Assembly (NCBI GenBank): GCA_030267965.1
Contig: BRYA01000418.1
Span: forward strand, 1-36,928
From: Triparma columacea
Taxonomy: Eukaryota; Sar; Bolidophyceae; Parmales; Triparmaceae
DNA: 36,928 nt
Direction of reading: 5' to 3'
Shown here: piece after piece, positions 22,101 through 34,100 of the stretch
How positions within the stretch are numbered: position 1 is the first letter of the stretch
Layout: the number at the start of each line of letters is the position of its first letter
Notes under the pieces: generated by a model
Told to the model about the DNA's origin: nothing
Seen by the model: only the letters and a program-made list of their open reading frames with translations
The model's database searches: none
Translations under genes and position numbers: made by a program

Positions 22101-25100
22101 ACTCCTCCCCCTCCTCCATTGGCTGAAGCTCGGCTGCGCCCTTGAGGGTTAAGCCACCCAAAAACTCCCCCGTCTCTCTTCTACCTCCCTTGCCCCTGTC
22201 CATATCGTAGACCTCGATCTTCAAATCGGGGTGATATTTATCAGGATTTTGGCGAGGGACATGAAGGGGTATGGTGAAGTACTCGTCGTCAAACCAGTCG
22301 GGGTTGTACGTCCTCTCAACCTCGATCGTCCTTCCGATTTCTTTGCCCTCCCATGTGATTACGACAAACGGGTCGCTTTTGCCGAACCTATCTGCCTTGC
22401 TCAACCCCTGCGCTCTAAGAATTTGCAGCTCGTAACGAGGAACAGGGGGAGGAGCTTTGACGACACAAGCAGCGCAGCAGATCTCTCCTCCGACAAGCCT
22501 TCCTCCGCGCTCCCCCTCGGGCGGCTTCAGCTCAAAGTGGTGCGCCTCCCCCACAAGGTCTATGAGTTCCTCAGGGGTGATGACTACCTGCCCCATAAAG
22601 TCAGCGTCCTTGGGTGGGTATGCCGAATCTGGGTCAGGTGAGAAGACGTCCTTGTCATAAAGATCAATGACAATCGGGCACTTTCTCTTGCCATAAATAA
22701 ATCTGAAGGGAATCTCAAAGGTGGCGCGGCGGAAAACGGGGTCCATGGATTCTTCGACGACCTCAGTTTGGCCGACGGGGTCTCCGCCCTGCGAAACCAT
22801 GCAAAAGGGGTCGCTCTTCCCATAAAAGTCGGCCTTCTTGAGTCCTCTCGCAGACAGAATTTGGAACTTGTATACTACGTCGGGATACTTGATGCCGGCG
22901 AGTTTCTCCCAGTCTATTCCCTCCTTCGTAAATACTGGTCCCCTGTTGAGCTCCTCTCCATCTTCGGCCTGTCTCCCAAAGGGCGAGGGGGTACTTTCTT
23001 CCAACTTCCCGTCTTCTCCCTTGCCCTCCTCGTCTCCTTTCTCTCCTTTTTTCTCCTCGCCCTTTTTCTCCTCGCCCTTTTTCTCGTCGACAATTTTCTC
23101 TGCGACATGTTTCTCATCGACCTTCTTCGGAGATACGTCCACTTCCTTCTTCTCCTCCCCTTCATCGAGAAGCTCTAGCACCTCTTCGGCACCCCCATAG
23201 TACCTGCTCTCGCTTTCAACGGCGCCCTCTTGCCTCCCCTCCTCGAGCATCTTGTTGGACCTCCCCTTGTAAACTATGGGAAACCTTAACTGCCAGCTTG
23301 GTATTCCCTCGAACTCCTTCATCCTAGGGGCCTTCTCCGGCCACTTGGGCGGATACACAGTCCCAGGCTCCATGATGATCAACATCAGTCCCACCTTTCC
23401 TTGGGCCATCCTTGGCTTATTGAAGACCTTCCTCACGGCATCTTCCGCCTTCTGGACCATAGTGCGGCTGAGAGGAAACAACTGGAACGGGACCCTCATC
23501 TTGTCCCTGATTTCTTCCTTCTTGAATGCCTGGTTAAGCAAGTCCTGGCTCTCTAGGGTCACCTGCCCCCTGCAAGAGGGCCCAGTCCAGACCTCGACGC
23601 TCAAGTGGCTGTCCGCCTCCTTGCCCGGTTCGAAGGGCAACAAGAAAGGCTCCTCGTACTGGAAGATCGGGTCGGTCATAAAGACCTTGTCTTTGCCGGT
23701 GGCCCTCCCGTGCTCGGCCAAAAGAACCGCGTCGGTCCTTCCAACTTCCTTCTTGTTCCACCAGACCCTACAGTACGGGAAACCCTTTTGCTCGAGGCCC
23801 CTGCAGTCAATGACCCTAAGGTAGAGGGATTTTCTGTTCACTGGGAGCATAGGGACCATCCTCTGTTCAACCTTCCAGTCGTTGTTCCACTCGGGGAGAA
23901 CGGGAGGATCAAAGTCCTCAGGCTGCGGGTCGACCCACTCGGGGGCATCCTTTTGGACCCCATTCTCGTCGATGCCCTCCTGTTCCATGAGGAACCTCTC
24001 CCTCGTCTCCTGCGGCCTCCAGCTGAGGCACATAGGGTCCTCCGTGAACATCTCCTCCCTCTCTTCACCTTCCCTCTCTCTTTCCCAGGCAGCCTGTTTC
24101 CTTAGACTCTCCTCGAAATCGGTCTCCATTCCCTCTTCGCCATTCTTCTTCTTCCTCTTGCCGTGATGGTGAACCTCTCCTCCAGGACCGACGCTCATGG
24201 CCCCGCTCTCCGCCCCCACGAGGGCGAGCTTCTCGCTCAAGGAGAGACTTTTCTTCCTCTTCTTGGTTTGCTTGAGCTTCTCTGCCGCCCTTTTCTTCGC
24301 AAACTCTTTCTCGATCCTCGCCTCCTCCTCCGGATCGACAGCCTTGTCACTCTCGAAATGGCTAGAGTCGATATTCTTGTGCTCCTGCAAGTATTCCTTG
24401 GCCCTGGTGTACTCTTTTCTTTGGGCGCAATAGAGGTTCCACAGATCCTTGTCATTCCTCCCCCTCTTGCTCTCCATCACCTTCTCCCAAGTCGCCTTCA
24501 TGTGTTTCTTCGCCATCCGCACCGAATGCTTGAGAGCCGCCAGCATAGCTTGTTTCTGAGCCTCAGCCAAGCGCTTCATTTTCACAGCGTCGTGGTGGGC
24601 CTTCTTCCTGCCAAGCGCGTCGCTCTGATCAAAGCCCAAAACAATGGAACCCTGGACCATCCTGTTGAACTTGGCTCCCTTGCCGGGCATCTTCTGCAGT
24701 TTGAAGACTCCTCCCTTCCAGTCGGTCTTGACTGGCAGATCCATCCCGTTCTTTAAGTCGGACTTCTGGGGAGGATTCAACAGCTCCTTGCCTTCGAACG
24801 ACGCCATTCCGAGAAAATCTCCAGGCCCCATCATGTCCATGTCGTAGCATTCGACGTCGAGCGTGGGAACACTCCCAACTCTCCCATACACCAAAGTGAA
24901 CTTCTCTTCGTCCCAAACGGGTTCCATAGTGTCGTCGATTGCCTTGGTCCTCCCCACCTCTTCCCCTCCCCACTTGATGATGCACATCGGGTCTGACTTG
25001 CCAAACGTGTCTGCCTTGGCCAAACCCCAAGCCTCCACAACTTGGAGCAAAAGCTTAGCCCCGGTGAGCAACTCCGTGACGGACTCTCCGCCGAAGCCAC

Positions 25101-28100
25101 TCATCCTGCTCTTGGCCCTTTCACCCTCCGCTCCACAGTCTTCGTCGTCATATACGACAGGCATTTCGACCTCCATCTCCTCGAGTTCGAGGCCCAGACC
25201 AATTGTTCCCTGAACGAACATGGCCTCCCTAGGGTCACTGCTTGTCGTCCTGGGCTTCAGATCGAAAGGGTAGTAATAAAGGGGCATCCTCTTCAAGTCC
25301 TTCCCGCTCAGTGTCACCTGACCGAGGAACTTATCGTCCACGCCGTCTTCATCGTTGGGATCCCTAATCTTGCCTTGGCTCCAGATTTCCACCCTCAGCT
25401 CCAGGTCGAGCATGTACACTTTCTGGAGCTTCCCCGTCATTTTCAAGTACTCTTCGTCAAAAGGAAGAGGCATGATGAACTGCTCCTCGCGCCAAATGGG
25501 GTTTAGAGTTTTGTGCTCAACCAACGTTTTCGCCACAAGCTCCCCGCCCCAAAAGATCTTGACGTAAGGGTTGGAAAAACCGAAAGGAACTGCTCGAGCG
25601 ACGTTGGTTGCGTCGTGGATCGTAACCTTGAGGGTCGGGTGCGGAGGTCTCAGCTCCCTATTCACTTCATTAGGGACATCGGCGCTCCTTATCTGGATAC
25701 CCAGTTGGCCCTGCATGACTCTCAGAACTCCGCTTGTTGCGTGCTCCACTGAGTGTACGAGAGGGAAATAAAGCACCTCGGTAGAGGGGTTGCCCTCCCG
25801 GTCGTTAGCTTGGCGAGGCTGCAAGAAAGGGGTATCTCCGTTGAGCTGAACATATCCGAGGCAGACGGGCTGGTTCTCAACCTTGCCCTCCTCGTCATGG
25901 AAGACGCCGTGTACGTGGATCTCAAGGTCCTGCCTCCTTAGGTCGACAGCGGGGAGGAAAAGCTTCTTGTTTCGGGATCTCGGATCCCAAACAATCTTGC
26001 CTTTCTTGCTCAGCCTGTTGCTCATCGGAACTTGCCTTACTTCCCTGCCCACTTGCCCCGTCTTCTTACTTCGGTCGCCCCAGAGAATCACACACTTTAG
26101 ATCCTTTACATGATCTGGAATATCCACCGCGTCAATTATTCCTAGTTCTGCTCGAGGTTGAGGGATCCGGTTGACGGCAGTCATGATGTCACTCATGACG
26201 TGCTGCCCGACAACGCCAAGTCGGGTCTGCGGGGGGGTGGCAGTGGAGGTGAGGGGGGGGGGGGGGGTTAGTGGACGCGTTAATTAGCGATGCAATGCGA
26301 TGCGATGCCTTAAATATATACGCGCGGCAGCAAACGCTCCAACCCCACCAACCTTAATCTTGATATATTACTCACCTTCCACTTCGGAACCCTCACCCTC
26401 CTCGCGCACATTTCCAACTGAATGAATGCGTCTTCGTCGAGCAAGCTCGCCCCCTTTGGTCCGGATATATCCAACGGGAAATCTAGCTGCGTCTGCATTG
26501 GCCTGAACATCTGGCGAACTGGTATGACTGTTGATGCCAACTTGGTCGTAACATCCGCCTCGTCTTCCGCCTTCCCCTCCAAATCGTGCACCTCTATGCA
26601 CAGGTGAACGTTCGGAGTGTCGTCCTCGAGAATTCCCATCGGCATACCGAGCTTTCCGCCCTTGTCGTTACTGCCTGACTCCCTGATAAAGTTTCTTTTG
26701 GGACTGTCGTACTTTCCCGCCGGAGGTCTCGGGGGCCAATACTCAGGGACGGGGAGAGGGAAAAATTCCTCTCCCCAGAAGGGCACGTCTGACTTAGGGT
26801 CAAATACGCTTTTCTTCTTTTTCGTGATTAGTCCAGAGGGCGAAATCTCGTACTCTGCGGGACCCTCGTCAGCCTCGTCCTCGCTTTCCTCCTCCTTCCC
26901 CTCATGGATATGAGCTTGCTTCTGAAACTTGCCAGGATTCTGCTGCACCTCCTTGATGCTGGGCCTCCTCGCGTGGTCGTGGCCGCAACTGGTGTGACCA
27001 TCATCGTCGCTACTGTAATCAATCCCGCTTCCGTCGCTCTCGTCGCTAGTTGTCAAGTTATTCATCGCCTCAAGCGCATGCTGCTCCCTCTTTTTCTGCT
27101 CCTCGAGCATTTGAGCCTTAGCAGACGGGGGGAGAAAGTGCTCGGCAAACACGTCGAAGCTTATAAACTTGCTGTTCTCCTTGTCAAGTTCCGCAAACCA
27201 CTTGTCAAATGCGTCGTCGATGACAGCGGGGAGCTTCAACAGATTTCGCACCTCCTCATTTTGAAGAACACCGTTGACTACCTCGATCCTGTCAAGTTGG
27301 CCATCCCCGTTCACGTCAATCAAATCAAATGCTCGCTTTACTTCGGCCACCAAGTCAACAGGGTTCAACTTGAAGTTCTTGGCCCTCCCGCACTCAGAGT
27401 TGTTCCAGTAGACCAGAGCCGTGGGCTTCCACTCGTTTCCGTTAGGCCTTTTGGTGTGGATGTTCTGAATTGCATTTATTTGCAGCTCGACCCTTGGAAC
27501 GAGCTGCGGGATGAGCGCCAATACATCGGCAATAATGTCATTCGCGACCTCTTTCACTATCATGCGGGCCTCAGTCCTGGCAGGAGGCTCAAAAGTAAGT
27601 AGCAGCTTCACACTGCCAGAAATATGCTTCTTCTTTTCTTCAGTTGGCATGTCCCCTTCGAAGGCATAGCCGCCTTCGACGTTATCGAAGACGTCCCATT
27701 CCGTCGTGCAACCAATTGCAGCCAAAATATCCGAGTGGGTCATGGTAACGCTCCCGTATAAGTCCCTTCCCCTCTTGAGTTGAATCTCGAGGGGCGTGCG
27801 CTTTTGGAACGCCGCCTTTCTCTCAGGAATGGGAAGGTAGAATAGTGCTGTGTTGCCCCACGTTGGGTTCGGCTGGGAGTACATTGCCTGGGGAGTCGGC
27901 CCGCTCCCTTGTCCCCCGCTGCACCAGTTTACGTGAGCCCTGATGTCCTTGGTGACTTCAAGGCAAGGAGGAGAGAGGTCGTCAGGTTCCACGGATGCTG
28001 TCTGAGATCGAAACATTGGGACGGAGGACTTGGCACGGTTGTAGAGAGATGAAGCAAGCCCTCCAGGTGTTCTCGGCTTCCCCGTCATGCTGCGCTCGCC

Positions 28101-31100
28101 GGTACTCTTCAGAGCAAGGACATCTTCCTCGGAAGCAGGGGATAACCTTATGGTCAAACTTCCCTGCACAAGCGAGTTTTGCTTCGTGCTAAGAGAAGCG
28201 TTCTTCATTAGGGGAAACGTCTCCCTATCCTCCGTGGGGTTCTCCATCTTCCCTTCATCGAGCCTGACCATGCCGAGGAACTCGTCGTCGCCCAGAGCGT
28301 CATAGTCAAAGACATGCAGGGTGATCGAGCCAAAGTCGGCCTGAGGAATGTTCAAAATTGTTTTGCTGTTGTGCTCGACAGGGTCCCAAGTCGGGTTGAC
28401 GTCGTCGTATACTACGCCTGTTTTGTGAACTGTCTTCTCTCCGACCATGACAACAACGTAAGGGTCGCTAGCGCCCTTGGAAAAGAAGCCGCTGTCCGCC
28501 ATACCGAGGTTGTTCGCAGTGCAAATCTCAAGCAAAACCCCGAAACCTCCGTCGCCTTCGAAGTCCTCCTCGCCCTCCTCGTCCAGCTCCTCATCAACCA
28601 CATCGTCCAGCAAACCCTCCAGGAAGGAGACTTCGGCGGCCCCACCTTGGTCCTTCCCTAACAAACCCTCGACGTTGGGCTTGTCGATAGCTCCTCCCTT
28701 CCCGACCACCTGCAAGCTTCCGTCCTTATTCAGCATGAACTTGGCCCCCTTGATCTTCTTCGCCGCCTTCCTTAATTTCATCGCCCTTGTTTTCTCTGCG
28801 ACGGTGAGTTGGACGGCCTTCCCGCCGGCGTTTGGGTCGCTTTTGAGGAAAGGGTGAAGTTGACTGGACACGAGCTCGGTGGCTGCTCCGCCGACCTCAC
28901 TCAAACTCAGAGCAGTAACCAACTCTTGAGGGGTGGCTCCCCCCACCTCGATCTCCATCTCCTTGTTGCTGATGCTTGAGAGGAGACGAATCGCCGTCGT
29001 CTTCTTTACGGCCCTTTTGAATGCAGCCTTAGCATTGAATTTTTTCTTCTTCGCGTCCCCCCCCCCCTTCATCTTTTGGATCAAGTAAAGCTTGTCAGAA
29101 GACTGCTTCACCCGATCGTTCCATTCAGGGAAGAAGAACGCCCGGAACTCAACCCAAGATATTTCGCCACTATTGTCGGTGTCAATATTTCTATACATAT
29201 CCTCGAATTCGTCGGTCTCGGGGTCCGATACATTAAGCAAGTCCCTGATGCTCTGCTCCCCCATGAGCGCAGTGAGCATTTCAGTTCGGGTGAGACTTCC
29301 GTCCCCGTTCTTGTCCATCAAATCAAATCCAGCCTTAACCCTGGCGTACTTGGCGTCGACGCCAGAAGCCGAAGAGGGCAAAAAGAAGTGCTGGAACTCT
29401 TCGAATGACACAGCGTCGTTTTGGTCAGCGTCGAGCCGGTCGAATACCTCATCGAATTCCGGCGTAAATACTGGGGGAAGCTGCAGAAGGTCTCGCACCT
29501 CGAGGTTAGATAGGGAAGCCATAATGACCTCCTTTCTCGATAGGACCCCATCCCCATTATCATCGCATGCAATGAAAGCCTTCTCAACCCTGTTCAACAG
29601 CTGCTCAGACACCTCCTCGTAGAGATTCTGCACAGTTTTCATCGTTTCGTGTTCCTTGACCTCGTTCTTCTTCCTAAAATCAACCTCCGCGGCAGCTCTC
29701 TTCTTCCTCATGTCGTTCGCATCCCTTCCCATTCTTCCAACAATGTTAGCCACCCCCTTGAGCTTTTTCCTCGTAGTGGAAGTGATTGGCTTCGCGTCTC
29801 GCTTTATGAAGGCCGAGATAAGCTGGAGTTTGAGCGTGAGGGGTGGAAGAGCGCGGCCTTCCCAGCCGGCGAAGAGGGCGTCGTCGTCAATACCCTTGTA
29901 AAGATTCATTTCGTCCTTCAACAGAGGAATTGGGACGATTCCTCCCGGCCCCCTGTGGAGAACTCTGACTCCGGCATCAGGGGGCGGGGGGGGCACGTTG
30001 ATGGGCGCCCTGGCTGTCCTCGCTGCCAACGTCACCGTACCTTGCACGAGCTTTTGAGATTCAGGGAAAGTTTTCATCTTGAGCTCCTGGTTGACTAGGG
30101 GGTGCCTGACGGGGCGCCTGCTCCATGAAATAGCCCTCAGTAAATCGCCAGCGTCCAAGCACACCTGGCCAAGGTATCCCTTGTGCTCGTTCCACAGCCT
30201 ATCATGTTTTGAGACGATGTTCGGGACGTCGCAGACTCGCTTGGACAAGTTCTCTGCGAGCATGCGGCAGGTTTTATAAAGGTGGAGAAGGCGACGGGCA
30301 ACGAGGCACCGGTAGCAGTTGGATATTCTTGTGACTGAGTAGTTCTCCAGGGCGATCCTCTCGGCCTCGAGACGCCTTCTCTCCTGAACGCGCCTCAGTA
30401 TCTCCAATCTAGCCTTCTTGAACTGAACCCTTGTCCGCCAGCAGCGTTGCATCAATTTGGCTGACCTGACCTCGGCAATTTGTAGGAGCTGGCGCTGGCC
30501 CATCTCTGGCGCTAGCAGTCTAATATTGGATTCGCACGGTACGAGAAAGGGCAAGACCCACTTGAGGATTCCCGAGCAGTCCTTCGCATCGTTCATCTCC
30601 TTGAAGACCCTGTCGTGCTTCGTTCTCGGAGACTCCCAATAAGAAGAGGAGGACTGAGAGCCAGATGCGTCCCCGTCCTCGTCCTCATCTTCCGATGCTG
30701 ATGAGTTCGAAGGAGTGTAGATGACTGGTCGCTTCCTCCTCGCCGGTGGCAGGGGGGGGACGACGGTTGATTCTTGAGCTTGAAGTTGTTCTTTCGATGT
30801 CGATGACGCAGCTTCCGCTGAATCTCCGGCCTCTTTAGCCTTGTTCTCTGCCCCAAGTGCCGCTGAAGCCGCCGCTTCTGCCTCCTCCTTCCCGGCCTTC
30901 GTCTGTGCATGAATCTTGTCAATGTGCTCGAGTTCCTTCTTCTTCGCAGCAGCCACTTGAGTCACCTCGATGATATCGCTGTAGTCGTCTACGTACTGCG
31001 TCGAGTAAAGGTCCATCATTCTTTTCTTGGACTCCGCCACCTCGATTTCGTGCTGTCTGGCCTCCTGGAGTTTCTCCAAAAGCTTGATGGGATCTGGGAC

Positions 31101-34100
31101 TGAGCAATCTAGGGGTAACATGTACCTACGCTCGGTCTGGATGACACCTTGGAGCCAAAGCTGTGCCTTAACAGCGCCTGAATACACAATCTTCATGCTT
31201 AGGCACCTCCACCACCTCTGCAAAATCAAGGCATTCTTGAGCTGGACCTACCGTTCGAGAAGCGGGAGGAGCGAAGAGGCGACCAAAGGGTTGCGTTAGT
31301 GTTTAGAGTTTGTGCAGTGAATGTGTAATGATACGCTCCACCGGTTCATGAAGTATTGAGAGTTGTGTTGTCGTACTTCCTTCCCTTCCCGTAAAAAAAT
31401 TCTCACCTCCTCGACTTCCTTCCACATCCTCGAGACTTTCACCCTTATTCTATAAGCTTTGCAACAGCGGTGGATCTTTCTGGCACTCTCCTCCTCGATC
31501 GCAACGCGCTCGAACGTTTTTACAATGTGGCGCTTGAACATACCCTTGCCGTCGTTCAGGTAGTCCCTGATGCCAATCTTTGACATTTTCATGGTTCCAC
31601 CGCGATCGAAAAAGACGACAAACTTGGGTGCCAGCACGGGATAAACATCGCAAGCTCCGTGAACGCCGATCTGCCTGCCATTGTAAGCCCTGTAGTAGTT
31701 TTGAATGCATTTCGCGCAACTTATGGCCCTCCAGTAAGAAGGGGGCTCGGTGCTCCTGGGCTCTCCAGTATATCTATTCACGTAGCAAGAACCTTTACCC
31801 TTGCGGGGGTCCACTATCTCCTTCCAGACCTATGATGGGTGAAGTTAGTTGGCCGTTTAGTTAGTTATATTGGTAAGGGTAGCGTCGTCGACATCACTCT
31901 GCTGCTTTGATTTTTTCCATTCTCACCTGTAATTTGAGGAAGGGCATCACCCTCCTTATTTCTGAACTAGCTTTCCTCAAATCCTCGTTGTGTGCCTTGA
32001 GATTGACCTTGCGCCGATTAATAATACCCTGCAGAGCCTTCTTCTGTGTTTCATTAGTGCACTTCTCCTGCTGGCTGAAGAGAGTTTCGAGCGCGGACTC
32101 TTCGAGTTTTACAGCAGCCTTGGCGGCGATTTCGTCCTTCACGAAACCAACTCGCTCCTTATCGTACCTTCCCTTCTCCTCCCTGGAGACGAAGAAAGTC
32201 AAGTCGTGGATTTGACCGAGAAGATTACGCCTCTTGGACTCGGGCGGGTCGAACTTCCAAGGTTCGCCCCTCTGCTCCAAAAGCTACGAGTTGCGGAAAG
32301 AGTTGAATTGAATGATGGGTTAGCGTTGAAAGGTTAGGAACGGAGATCAAAAATAGTTTGATGTGTTCTCACCTCGATGGCCTTGACTAACGACCTCTCG
32401 CATAAAAATTGTCCCGTGTACTCGAAGTAGCAAGTTGCTTTTTGGGACGGGTCCATTGCGCAGTAGCCACTTTCGACAAGCATTTGTCGAAGACGGCCCT
32501 GTTTCTGGCCCCTGTACCGCCTGAAGCCTCTGCTAATGGGGCGCTGAGCGTCCCACCTCCTCCTCTCTTGAACGTAAAAGTCCAGCTTCGACCTTACAAT
32601 GTGCATCCTTGCAATGGACTGAATCATAACGGCGCTGAAGTTTCCCTTGATTTTAACAAGCTCGTGTCGAAACCTACGGCGTCCAAGGAAGCCAAGGACC
32701 ATAGTATTTATTTTCGTTGCAGAATCTTGCCTAAGTTTTTCCTTCTGGGCTGCGCGGAACCTGGCCCTGCCTATCTTCCCCTGCCATGCGGCCTGGAGCC
32801 TCGTGGCCGCATTGGCCCTGATCATACGAATCCTCTTTCTGTGGTAGTAGAAGTGGATTCTCCCGAGGAACCCCCTCGTGATACGCTGGCAGTGCACCGC
32901 GAGGTAGGTTTGTTTTCCGACGTGAATCCTGGAAAGGGGGTGACGAGGGAAAAGGTTGGTTTGGTGCAACGTAAAAATGCGCTTCGTCGAGCACCTCGTC
33001 TACTCTTACCTTTGTTTTTCAGCCTTGCGCCTGCCCATTCTCCCCCTGAATCTAGACTGTATGGTGGTCGCCGCCTGGTTGTTAAGATCGCGCTGCTTGA
33101 TAGCTCTATCCATTGCAACAGGACCCTTCATCCACGCGATCCAGCCCCGCCAGCAGTTCTGAATTTTCATGGCGGCGTCGTCTGCGACGAACGTGCGCAA
33201 GTTTGGAATGGGTGAGCATTGAAGAATAAATGAGAAGTCCGATTCTCATGCTAGTTAACCCTGTCCATCGTCCTCACCTTTCTTCTTCAAATCCTCCGTG
33301 ATGGCCTTGAGCTCCCCAAATTTTTCCAGGGTTGTCATGTTTTCGTTGAGGCGCGACGCCGACTTTCCTCGCCAGCTTCGCTGAACGAGCTTGGCGGCCC
33401 TCCATTCTGCGGCCTTTCTCTTCTGAGCTCGCCTACGGTTGCGGGCGAGGAGCATTCTAAACCTCGTTTGCACCTTGATTAGGAGTCTGCGAGGGGGGAG
33501 GGGGGAGGGGTATGGAGTCAGTTGGATCAGGGGAGGCGCGGCGTGGGCCAGGTCCATTCTCACCTCATGTTTTTTCGTTTTTGTTCCAAATATTTTACCC
33601 GTTGCCTTGCCTTGTAGCCTCGGTAAAGCCTCGAGACCATCTTGCCGAGGATCGGAGCGGTCATTGCCATGAGAGTGAGCCTCGCCTGCGGAAGGAGCGA
33701 AGCGAGAAGCAGCGAAGTGTCAACAGAATGATTTGCGTCAGGGATAAGACAGTGTGCATACAGCCTCCCTCCATTCTTCTTCTTTCTACCCATTCTCACC
33801 TGCTCCGTATTGTATTCTCTTATCCTCTGCACCTTCATCTTGCTAATGTATACGCGGCCAACCTTTTGCATCTCGACAGCAGCCGCGAAGCGTTCCAGCT
33901 CGCGCCCCTCAAGGGTGTGAGCGAAGAACCTCGGAAATGCATTCTTGAGCCTGGTCTTCCAATATATTTTAAACATTCGGTTGATCTTTTCTTTCTGGTG
34001 CGTTGCCTCGCACTCGGAGACGATCGAGTCCATCTCCTTCTGTACATCCAGCAGGTCGAACGTCTCGGGAAGAGCGTAAGGGTGGATCAGCTCGTAGCTG

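Noticed and set aside
10132..26196. Separate gene starting at the ATG at 26196
   Set aside because: A strong branch point, pyrimidine tract and CCGCAG acceptor lie 30 nt above it, and the upstream exon ends with GTGAGT in matching phase.
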